Shown here: positions 15,973 through 23,936 of the stretch, one piece after another
How the letters are laid out: every line of letters begins with the position of its first letter
Position numbering within the stretch: position 1 is the first letter of the stretch
Origin: Flavobacteriales bacterium
GTDB lineage: Bacteria > Bacteroidota > Bacteroidia > Flavobacteriales_D > Crocinitomicaceae
Assembly: GCA_947449575.1 (NCBI GenBank)
Contig: CANFRV010000005.1
Coordinates: 1-64,000, forward strand
Reading direction: 5' to 3'
DNA length: 64,000 bases
Translations under genes and position numbers: made by a program
Notes under the pieces: model-generated
What the model saw: only the letters and a program-made list of their open reading frames with translations
Databases searched by the model: none
Told to the model about the DNA's origin: nothing

Positions 15973-18543
15973 TTAGAAAACAATTACTTTTTCATATTTC
16001 TCATTTTTCGCATTGGTCATTGTTAGGAAATATTGACCTTTTCCGTATGTCGTAACGTCAAATGATTTAGTATATGTTCCGTCGAATTTTTCTAATTTTT
16101 CTTCAAAGACAATTTGCCCTAATTCATTTCTTAATCTCACTGTATATTCCATTAAGTCTGTTGACGTGAAAACTAAATTAAAATATCCATTGCTTGGATT
16201 TGGATAGATATAAAAATGAGTACCAACATTTGTAACTTCATTAATACCTAAGCCAGTCATCGTAGAAATCGCAGAAGTTGCAGAATGACATGCTCCAGAA
16301 GAAACGACAACTGTGTAATTACCATTTGCTGTTGCAGTATAGGTCTGTCCCGTAGCTCCGATTATTGCTAAGCCATTCAAGTACCATTGATTTCCTGTTG
16401 CTGAACTAGATGTAAATAGAGTTCCAGAATGAGTAATTGTTGGCGTTGCAGGAAGAGCGACTACGGTCATAGTAACCGATGAAGAGGTGATTGTTGACGA
16501 GGTAACACATGTCGATGTATAAACACACGTAACAACATCTCCAGTAACAAATGCGGAACTTGAGTAGGTTGGTGAACTTGTTCCAACATTTACACCATTT
16601 ACCTTCCATTGATAGGTGGGAGAAGTTCCACCACTTGTAATGGTAGCAGTCAGTGTACCCGTTGTACCTGCACAAATTGTAGTACTCGCAGCTGCAATAG
16701 AAATAGTAGGAGCTGAACTATATGTGATGGTAATTGCTGCTGAAGTATATGGACTTCCAACAACCCCAGGTAAATTTGATGTCATCACACATGTTACAAC
16801 AGAACCTGCAGCTAAAGTAGTAGTAGTATATGTTACTGTAGTAACACCAGTACTTACTCCATTAACACGCCAATCGTACGTAGGAGCCGTTCCTCCATTT
16901 GTTGGTGTAGCTGTAAATGTTACACTTTGCCCAGCACAAATTACATTGTCTGCATCATTCGATGCAACTGCAACTACTGCGTTTGTTGTGGTCGCTAATT
17001 GAAATGAATACACTCTTGTTGTTGTTGCAGAAGGAGTTGTGTATTCAGCAGTATGCCAAAATGTCAATCCATCAGGATCTAAAGATAAGTGAGAATAATC
17101 ACCATATCTATTAGCAGATGTTTCTGAACCAGTTCCTGTGATCGCCATTGTTTCAGCAAACGTCATTTGACCAAGAGGATCAGTTGCTAACCTTCCAGTA
17201 TAGCCAATACTTGGATACATTGTACTGCTCGATTTATTGTATGCCATACCAATACTTCCGTTATCATCCATTGCAATGGAGCCAATCCAACGCGTATGAG
17301 AATCTGGCGTATAGGTTCCTTCTTGATATAAAGCCCATGTACCGCCTGTTTGTCTTAGTTCTACCCAACGAATACTTCTTTGAGTACTACTGATTTTTAC
17401 ACCCCAATTTAAAAGAACAGTATTATAACCTGTCCACTTTCTATACTGAGCCCTATACGTTGCAACACCTCCAATACCATCTAGTTTACCAGTGGTTCCT
17501 TGTTGAGAAACGTCATTCCATCCAGAATCGTATGAAGCGTCAAAAGCGGAAGTAACAATTGTTGATTGTGCCGTAATTACAGCAGTAGGAGTTGCTCCCC
17601 AAGTAACGGCCATATTCCAAATTTTCACCCCATCGATAGCTCCACCTCCCCACGCATTTTCAGAGTAAGCAAAGAAAGGACATGGCGTTCCAACTGTCGG
17701 CAAACCACCATCTGCATCAGCAGGTAAAGGGCAATAAAAACCACTTGTTGCGCCTGTTGTAAAAGTAGCTGTTACTGCTCTTGAAGATAGATTTCCAAGT
17801 AACATTTGGTCTCTTTCGAAGCAATACATTCTACCACCTTGATTTGAAGTCATGTAATACCCATCAGCCCAGATTGAAAATTTAAGATAATCTGGAAATT
17901 GAGAAGATGTAAAAGTGTAGGTATAATATGATCCTGTTGGATCATTCGTTGTAGAAATCGCAATGAACACTTTTGCTGGAGAACCAAATTGCGCTATAAA
18001 CCATCTGTCTGCATAGCGATCATACATAACGATAGGATCACCTTCACTTGATACGTCTGGAGTCCAAAGTGTTCCTAAATCAACGGTTAACATATTTGCT
18101 CCCGTAGATTTATTAAAAACTTTAACCGGTGAAGAATTAATACATTGCACGTAATGATTTGGCCCTGCAGCTCCAGTTGGATCGGAAGGTCTGTAGGGAG
18201 ACGTTTGTCCTTGCCAGTTTTTTATAGGTGCTTTATTCGCTAACGTTCGAGTGCCCATTTCAGTTTGTCTTACCGCAGGATCTTCCCCATATTGAGGCCC
18301 ATCTGCAGGGGAATAAACAAAAGTTTGAGCTGGGCGAAGACTTCTATCATCACCCTCTTCTTTGTCTTTATCTTTTTTGAACTTAAAAGGGTGTTCTTTG
18401 GCTAATTCTGTTAAAGGTTTTGTAATATGGAAATCTGTACAAGTAATTACAGTCGGAATAGTCTGATCTACTGGCGAGATGGCTTGAGAAAAAACCCCTG
18501 CAGAAAGAAAAAATCCCGATAAAAATAAGGTAATTGTTTTCAT
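15973..18543 (-). CDS. T9SS-secreted protein with Ig-like domains
   Basis: 856 residues. Signal peptide 1-19 (FLSAGVFSQ). A charged pro-region (KKDKDKEEGDD, about 55-68) is followed by a large beta-rich domain to about 520 (DPTGAAGPNHYVQ, YADRWFIAQF, WIGSIAMDDNGSIGMAYN), an arrangement seen in large secreted Bacteroidota proteins of unknown activity. Two Ig-like modules (about 525-705) follow, then a spacer with WYLNG. The last 80 residues are a T9SS type A sorting domain (FYIYPNPSNGYFNL, GQIVFEEK, KGQYFLTM, EKVIVF). It is predicted to be exported through the outer membrane and attached to or released from the surface. A perfect -33/-7 promoter precedes it. Confidence 0.85.
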   Translation of the reverse strand: MKTITLFLSGFFLSAGVFSQAISPVDQTIPTVITCTDFHITKPLTELAKEHPFKFKKDKDKEEGDDRSLRPAQTFVYSPADGPQYGEDPAVRQTEMGTRTLANKAPIKNWQGQTSPYRPSDPTGAAGPNHYVQCINSSPVKVFNKSTGANMLTVDLGTLWTPDVSSEGDPIVMYDRYADRWFIAQFGSPAKVFIAISTTNDPTGSYYTYTFTSSQFPDYLKFSIWADGYYMTSNQGGRMYCFERDQMLLGNLSSRAVTATFTTGATSGFYCPLPADADGGLPTVGTPCPFFAYSENAWGGGAIDGVKIWNMAVTWGATPTAVITAQSTIVTSAFDASYDSGWNDVSQQGTTGKLDGIGGVATYRAQYRKWTGYNTVLLNWGVKISSTQRSIRWVELRQTGGTWALYQEGTYTPDSHTRWIGSIAMDDNGSIGMAYNKSSSTMYPSIGYTGRLATDPLGQMTFAETMAITGTGSETSANRYGDYSHLSLDPDGLTFWHTAEYTTPSATTTRVYSFQLATTTNAVVAVASNDADNVICAGQSVTFTATPTNGGTAPTYDWRVNGVSTGVTTVTYTTTTLAAGSVVTCVMTSNLPGVVGSPYTSAAITITYSSAPTISIAAASTTICAGTTGTLTATITSGGTSPTYQWKVNGVNVGTSSPTYSSSAFVTGDVVTCVYTSTCVTSSTITSSSVTMTVVALPATPTITHSGTLFTSSSATGNQWYLNGLAIIGATGQTYTATANGNYTVVVSSGACHSATSAISTMTGLGINEVTNVGTHFYIYPNPSNGYFNLVFTSTDLMEYTVRLRNELGQIVFEEKLEKFDGTYTKSFDVTTYGKGQYFLTMTNAKNEKYEKVIVF

Positions 18544-18562
18544 AGTTTTTATAGTTTAATGG

Positions 18563-18592
18563 CAAATATACTTTACGGATTCAATATTACAA
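18563..18592 (-). promoter_or_regulatory. Perfect Bacteroidota promoter TTG-N19-TATATTTG
   Basis: On the minus strand TTG (18592-18590), a 19-base spacer, then TATATTTG (18570-18563), 19 bases before the ATG of the T9SS protein at 18543. This is the best match in the window to the Bacteroidota sigma factor consensus. Confidence 0.75.
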
Positions 18593-18746
18593 CTTTATTT
18601 TTTATTATCCTAATAACCTGTTTTGGCGTTCCATTATAAATACAAGATAGATCTTACATTTATTTCTCAAATCGACTTAAGATCTTTTAAATAAATGGAA
18701 GTGGACTAACTCACATCTAAAATTCTAGCAATCGGAATGGAAAATT

Positions 18747-20639
18747 TTAATACAAGATTCTGTATCTAATTGTGTTCGGAATCTCTTTTAGCTTTTTCTC
18801 TAAATCGAGATTATGCAAATTATCAATATCCGTAATAACATACCCCATACTTTCATTTGTTTTCAAATATTGACCGACAATATTATTATCAAACTCCGAT
18901 AAAATTGTATTTATTTGCGCTAATACTCCTTTTACATTTTCGTGAATATGCATAATTCGATGTGCACTTTGGAATTCAGGCAATTGAATTTCAGGCAAAT
19001 TCACACTACCAAATGTACTGCCTGTATTGATGTATTGAATAATTTTCCTGGAAACAAAATTTCCAATATCAAATTGAGCTTCTTCTGTGCTTCCTCCGAC
19101 GTGTGGAGTCAAAATTACATTCGGCATACCACATAATTCAGAAATAAAAGGTTCCTCCATACTAGCAGGTTCTTCCGGGAATACATCAATGGCCGCACCT
19201 CGCACTTTTCCAGATTTTAAATGGACAATCAAAGAATCTAAATCGACAACATTTCCTCGCGAGAGGTTTAAGAAGATGACACCATCTTTCATGTTTTCAA
19301 AGGAATTCGCTGTAATTAGATGATCATTACTTACTCGTTTGTCAACATGCAAAGTAACCACATCTGAGACAGCTAACAATTCATTTAAAGAGGAACATTT
19401 TTTTGCATTTCCTAAAGCCAGTTTATCCGTAATGTCATAGAAATAAACGTCCATCCCCAACGCTTCTGCAATGACAGAAAATTGGGAGCCAATACTTCCA
19501 TAACCAATAATACCTAACTTTTTCCCTCTTATTTCTACACTTTTAGAAGCCGATCTATCCCAAATTCCGTTGTGCATTTTCATACTCTTTTCAAAAGTAT
19601 TTCGGATCAACATAATCATTTCTCCTAACGCTAATTCTACAACGGACCGAGTACTACTATACGGTGCATTAAATACTGCAATTCCTCTTTTTGAACACTC
19701 CTCTAAATTCACTTGATTGGTCCCCATACAAAAAGTTCCAATGGCATGTAATTTATTTGCACAATCTAAAATTCGTGGAGTAATTTGTGTTTTTGTGCGG
19801 ATTCCTAGGATTGAAACATCTTTAATGCGCTCACATAATTCATCTTCGCTTAAAGGTTCGATAATCGTTTCTACACTGTATCCCTCTTTTTCAAAAGAGA
19901 GAACCGCATCTGGGTGAATATTTTCCAATAACAGCACACTGATTCTATTTTTAGGATAGGATACCGATGCTTTGTAAGAAAGATCAAATAATATTTCATC
20001 TAATGATGGTGCTAGTCGATCCGCTTTATCGATCACCACCTTGCGACTGACATTTTCTGTGTACGCATAGAATTTTGTAGCAGCACCTCCTTCTAGGGTT
20101 TCATAATCTGTATACCCGTCACCAATCATAATTACTTCTCCTTCGAGGTCAAGCGATTTTATTTTTAACACTTTTCCCTTATTCTCGCATAATTCATCTT
20201 TTTCATCAAAACCGATGATGTTTCCAGTGTGATCAAACCGAAAAGTATTTGCAAGCACTTGATCTGGTTTAATCCCAAATGCTTGTACAATAGGAATAAT
20301 TATTTCTTTGAATCCATTGGAAATGATGTAGATATTATCTGCATTTTGCTTGAAAAAACTACTATTCCGAACAACAGAATCTGACACTTTATGTCGTAAT
20401 GCATCGATAACATTTCCTAAATGATCCCGATTTGCTCCCAATAAAGTGATTCTTTGTGTCAGCGATTCTTTCAAAGATAATTTTCCTTCCATACCTAAGT
20501 TGGTAATTCTTTGAATTTCACTTAAAACATGAATTCCGCGAGGATTATTTTCATATACTATTTCACATAAAACATCTAGAGCTTCAACTTGAATAAAAGT
20601 ACTATCAAAATCGAAAATAAATGTTTCTTGACTTTTCAT
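18747..20639 (-). CDS. serA: SerB-like phosphatase fused to phosphoglycerate dehydrogenase (SerA)
   Basis: 630 residues from ATG 20639. The frame also has an ATG at 20681, but the -7 box (20679-20686) overlaps it, so it lies upstream of transcription. Residues 1-215 are a HAD-IB phosphatase like SerB: FDFDST (Asp10, Asp12), IISNGF and GDGYTDYE. Residues about 225-545 are a D-3-phosphoglycerate dehydrogenase: GIIGYGSIG NAD site, LSRGNVVD catalytic Arg, a Glu in FPEEPAS, and TPHVGGST catalytic His. The last 80 residues form an ACT-type domain for serine feedback. One chain thus carries the first and third steps of serine synthesis. The gene is divergent from an Lrp regulator, which may control it. 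Confidence 0.88.
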   Translation of the reverse strand: MKSQETFIFDFDSTFIQVEALDVLCEIVYENNPRGIHVLSEIQRITNLGMEGKLSLKESLTQRITLLGANRDHLGNVIDALRHKVSDSVVRNSSFFKQNADNIYIISNGFKEIIIPIVQAFGIKPDQVLANTFRFDHTGNIIGFDEKDELCENKGKVLKIKSLDLEGEVIMIGDGYTDYETLEGGAATKFYAYTENVSRKVVIDKADRLAPSLDEILFDLSYKASVSYPKNRISVLLLENIHPDAVLSFEKEGYSVETIIEPLSEDELCERIKDVSILGIRTKTQITPRILDCANKLHAIGTFCMGTNQVNLEECSKRGIAVFNAPYSSTRSVVELALGEMIMLIRNTFEKSMKMHNGIWDRSASKSVEIRGKKLGIIGYGSIGSQFSVIAEALGMDVYFYDITDKLALGNAKKCSSLNELLAVSDVVTLHVDKRVSNDHLITANSFENMKDGVIFLNLSRGNVVDLDSLIVHLKSGKVRGAAIDVFPEEPASMEEPFISELCGMPNVILTPHVGGSTEEAQFDIGNFVSRKIIQYINTGSTFGSVNLPEIQLPEFQSAHRIMHIHENVKGVLAQINTILSEFDNNIVGQYLKTNESMGYVITDIDNLHNLDLEKKLKEIPNTIRYRILY

Positions 20640-20678
20640 TATGCTAATTGTTTTATAAAAATAGATTAAATCGAGGTG

Positions 20679-20686
20679 CAAAAATA
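20679..20686 (-). promoter_or_regulatory. -7 promoter box TATTTTTG of serB-serA
   Basis: TATTTTTG on the minus strand, 39 bases before the ATG at 20639. It decides the start: the longer frame from 20681 would begin inside this box. Confidence 0.55.
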
Positions 20687-20940
20687 CTATTTTTAATAAG
20701 GATATGACTTTTCAGATGCACTAAACCGTTAAACGTATTCATTTTTCAATCGATCTGAGAGTGTTTTTTTCATATTTGACATATTATTATCTATAATAAC
20801 AATCATTTATAAAATAATGTTTTTATTTTTGTTCACATAATGTATATTTTATGTTTTTTTTAATCAATTTGATATTTTTAGACAACTGCTTTGTCTTTCA
20901 AATAATTAAGTTGAATTAATAGTTTAATTTTTACGGGGAT

Positions 20941-21402
20941 ATGGAAGTTTTAAATCAATTAGATTTTATAAATAAAGAGATAATTAGAAAGTTAAGTGAA
21001 GACGGGAGATTGCCTTTTTCTGAATTAGCAAAACAATTAAAAATTTCTAATTCATTAGTTCACCAACGTGTAAAAAAACTGCAAGAAGCAGGTATAATTA
21101 CTGGCTTTTCAGTTCAATTAGACGCGAAGTCAATGGGTTTTGAGTCATTTACCTATACTGGAATTGTAACAAAAGAGGCTCGATTTGCCTATTCTATAGC
21201 TGAAGATTTAAAGAAAATACCAGCGGTTGTTGAGTGCCATTGGGTTTCGGGAAAATATGCCCTATTTATTAAGATCGTGGCTAAGAATAATGAAGATCTT
21301 AGAAAAATCCTATACGAACAAATTCACAATATTGAAGGAGTTGGAAGCACCGATTCATTTATTTCTTTTGGAGCTGCATTTGAAAAAAATGTAACCATAT
21401 AA
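20941..21402 (+). CDS. Lrp/AsnC-family regulator
   Basis: 153 residues with an N-terminal winged HTH (about 5-60; LSEDGRLPFSELAKQLKIS, then VHQRVKKLQEAGIITGF) and a C-terminal RAM/ligand domain (about 68-145; VVECHWVSGKYALFIKIVAKN). Members sense amino acids and form octamers. The gene is divergent from the serine-synthesis fusion across 259 bases of very AT-rich DNA, so control of serine synthesis and of itself is a natural guess, not shown by any site I can define. Confidence 0.88.
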   Translation: MEVLNQLDFINKEIIRKLSEDGRLPFSELAKQLKISNSLVHQRVKKLQEAGIITGFSVQLDAKSMGFESFTYTGIVTKEARFAYSIAEDLKKIPAVVECHWVSGKYALFIKIVAKNNEDLRKILYEQIHNIEGVGSTDSFISFGAAFEKNVTI

Positions 21403-21483
21403 AAAACACCCATTTTCTAGTCCTTTTTGAAGGTTTACTATAAAACTGTGATTTGAATCATGTTTTGTAGCAAGTAACGTATC

Positions 21484-21491
21484 TACTTTTG
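21484..21491 (+). promoter_or_regulatory. -7 promoter box TACTTTTG of the acyltransferase pair
   Basis: TACTTTTG fits TAnnTTTG, 39 bases before the chosen start; a TTTTG element (21463-21467) lies 16 bases upstream, shorter than the usual spacer. Confidence 0.45.
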
Positions 21492-21529
21492 TATATTCAT
21501 AGGTTTTGTATGATTGAAAAGGAGTGAAC

Positions 21530-22372
21530 TTGACAAAGGATAAAAAAATAAAGCAAATTAATTTAGAGGAAATACTTCGTGAAAAAAATCCACGTTTATT
21601 GAAAATCCTCCCAAAATTTGTAATTCGATATATAAAAAGGATTATTCATCAAGATGAATTTAATGAATTTTTACATTTTACAAAAGATCATTACGGCTTA
21701 AATTTTATTACTGCAGCATTAGATTTTTTTGAAATAAAAGTGGAATGTGTTGGGATCGAAAACATTCCTGAAGCTGGAGGATGTATTATTGTTGCCAATC
21801 ATCCATTAGGGGGTATTGATGGTATTGCTGTTATGAATGGCGTTGCACAACGAAGAACAGATATTAAAGCATTGGTAAATGATTTATTAATGAATTTGGA
21901 AAATACTGCTAGTGTAATGATTCCAATAAATAAATATGCGAAAAACCTAACTGAAAATGTAAAATTGATCGAGCAAACGTATGCGGCTAATGAGTGTCTT
22001 GTTCTTTTTCCAGCAGGTCTCGTTTCTAGAAAACAAGATGGAATCGTGAAAGACTTAGAATGGAAAAAAAGTTTTATTACAAAAGCAATAAAATATCAAC
22101 AAGTCGTAGTTCCGATCTACGTAGAAGCAAGTAATAGTTCTTTCTTTTACAACGTGGGTGTTATTCGGAAAAAATTAGGTATCAAGGAAAATATCGAAAT
22201 GTTTTACTTGGTAGATGAAGTATTCAAACAAAAAGGGAAAACAATTACACTAACTATAGGAGCACCCATTAATTATTCAGCTTTCACAAAAAAAAATTCT
22301 GCTTTGGGTTGGGCGCAGGAGATGAAAAACCATGTTTATAATTTAAAATACAATCATCAAAAAATATTTTAA
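21530..22372 (+). CDS. Lysophospholipid-type acyltransferase
   Basis: PlsC-fold acyltransferase of about 280 residues with an NHPLGGID box (His-x5-Asp, the variant seen in Bacteroidota glycerol/ornithine-lipid acyltransferases) and a later FPAGLVSRK motif matching the second PlsC block. Start: the frame could open at GTG 21524, but AAGGAG (21519-21524) overlaps that GTG and sits 5 bases before TTG 21530, so I prefer the TTG; the only nearby ATG (21510) is closed by TGA after five codons. The next acyltransferase starts 8 bases downstream, so the pair is an operon for membrane lipid synthesis. Confidence 0.8.
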   Translation: MTKDKKIKQINLEEILREKNPRLLKILPKFVIRYIKRIIHQDEFNEFLHFTKDHYGLNFITAALDFFEIKVECVGIENIPEAGGCIIVANHPLGGIDGIAVMNGVAQRRTDIKALVNDLLMNLENTASVMIPINKYAKNLTENVKLIEQTYAANECLVLFPAGLVSRKQDGIVKDLEWKKSFITKAIKYQQVVVPIYVEASNSSFFYNVGVIRKKLGIKENIEMFYLVDEVFKQKGKTITLTIGAPINYSAFTKKNSALGWAQEMKNHVYNLKYNHQKIF

Positions 22373-22380
22373 TTGAGAAG

Positions 22381-23130
22381 ATGAAATATATTTTAATTCC
22401 ATTCCGAGTCGTTTATAAAATATACTATTTATTTGTATTTGCTTTTTCATTGGTTATAACGTATCCATTTGTGTATATTTTGCTGAAAAGCCCTAAACGA
22501 TTTCCCTTGGTTTTCAAGCTCATGAAAGTGCATGCTTTCTTTTTATTATTCTTTGCGGGCGCTCCCTTAAAAGTAATCGGACGAGAAAATATTCCAAAAG
22601 AAGGAGCCTTTATTATTTGTCCAAATCACAGTTCTTTTCTAGATATCTTTTGCCTATACACGATTTTCCCCAACTATTTTGTCTTTACGGGAAAAAAAGA
22701 AATAGAAAAATGGCCATTATTTCATATCTATTATACCTCAGGAATGAACATCTTAGTAGATCGCAAAACAAAAACAGGAATGATTACTGCTTTAAAAAGA
22801 ATGTCGAAAGAATTAAAAAATGGAATTTCCTTAGCGATTTTCCCCGAAGGAACGATTACAAAAAATGCTCCTCACATGGGTGATTTTAAATCGGGTGCTT
22901 TTGCTATTGCAATTCAAAACCAAGTGCCTATTGTTCCTATAACTTTTGTGACCAATTGGAAAATTCTACAGAGAGGAAGTTTTTTTATGGGCAAAGGAGG
23001 CCCTGGTATTGCAGAGGTTGTAATTCATAAAGCAATCGTTACAAAACAGTTACGAAAGGAAGATGTAGAAGATTTGCAAAATAAAATAAGAGAGATTATT
23101 AATACACCTCTGCTAGCGCAAATGAATTAA
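22381..23130 (+). CDS. plsC: 1-acyl-sn-glycerol-3-phosphate acyltransferase
   Basis: Makes phosphatidate at the inner membrane. 249 residues with an N-terminal membrane segment (about 8-35), a second hydrophobic stretch (about 52-62), the catalytic NHSSFLD (H-x4-D), the glycerol-phosphate block FPEGTITK and VPIVPIT. Typical length for PlsC. Second gene of the acyltransferase operon. It is convergent with scoA, with 14 bases between and no visible terminator. Confidence 0.88.
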   Translation: MKYILIPFRVVYKIYYLFVFAFSLVITYPFVYILLKSPKRFPLVFKLMKVHAFFLLFFAGAPLKVIGRENIPKEGAFIICPNHSSFLDIFCLYTIFPNYFVFTGKKEIEKWPLFHIYYTSGMNILVDRKTKTGMITALKRMSKELKNGISLAIFPEGTITKNAPHMGDFKSGAFAIAIQNQVPIVPITFVTNWKILQRGSFFMGKGGPGIAEVVIHKAIVTKQLRKEDVEDLQNKIREIINTPLLAQMN

Positions 23131-23144
23131 TGGTATATCCAAAC

Positions 23145-23843
23145 TTATTTTTTTGCCTGCGTTGTTCTTTGTTCGATTCTTTTCTCAAATTTTTCGCCTT
23201 TAAAGATCCGTTGAACAAAAATTCCAGGTGTATGAATATCATTTGGATTTAATTCCCCAGCGGCTACTAATTCTTCTACTTCCGCAATCGTTATCTTTCC
23301 TGCAGTCGCCATCATTGGGTTGAAATTTCTAGCAGTTGCTTTAAAAATAAGATTCCCTTCAGTATCCCCTTTCCACGCTTTTACAATCGCAAAATCTGCC
23401 GTCAAAGCTTCTTCTAAAATATGAGGTTTTCCATTGTAAATTCTCATTTCTTTCCCTTCAGCGATTTCAGTTCCATAACCAGCAGGCGTATAAAAAGCTG
23501 GGATTCCAGCACCGCCAGCTCTACATCTTTCAGCCAAAGAACCTTGAGGAATTAAATCTACTTCCAATTCACCAGAAAGCATTTGTCGCTCAAACTCATC
23601 GTTTTCACCTACATACGAACTGATCATTTTCTTTATCTGCTTGCTTTCAAGCAATAAACCTAAGCCAAATCCATCAACACCAGCATTGTTTGAAATGCAC
23701 GTTAAATTCTTAACCCCCATTTTCACTAATTGAGCAATAGAATTTTCTGGAATTCCACAAAGACCAAAACCACCTAACATTAAGGTCATATTATCTGAAA
23801 TCCCTACTAACGCCTCTTCTACATTATTTACAACTTTGTTCAT
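23145..23843 (-). CDS. scoA: 3-oxoacid CoA-transferase subunit A
   Basis: 232 residues with the family I CoA-transferase A-subunit glycine pattern [13 protein letters not shown], an [13 protein letters not shown] segment, and [22 protein letters not shown]. The A subunit binds CoA; the catalytic Glu sits in subunit B, which is not adjacent on either side here. A-type subunits are usually followed directly by scoB, so the B gene must be elsewhere if the enzyme works. Likely substrate pair: succinyl-CoA and acetoacetate, relevant to the acetoacetate formed by tyrosine breakdown. Confidence 0.85.
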   Translation of the reverse strand: MNKVVNNVEEALVGISDNMTLMLGGFGLCGIPENSIAQLVKMGVKNLTCISNNAGVDGFGLGLLLESKQIKKMISSYVGENDEFERQMLSGELEVDLIPQGSLAERCRAGGAGIPAFYTPAGYGTEIAEGKEMRIYNGKPHILEEALTADFAIVKAWKGDTEGNLIFKATARNFNPMMATAGKITIAEVEELVAAGELNPNDIHTPGIFVQRIFKGEKFEKRIEQRTTQAKK

Positions 23844-23936
23844 CTATCTTTTTTTATGCGAATTCTCATTTAATTAGTGTTCAAATTTTCAATTTGATTA
23901 CATCTTTTTTAATCCTTTACGACTTATATTATCTTT

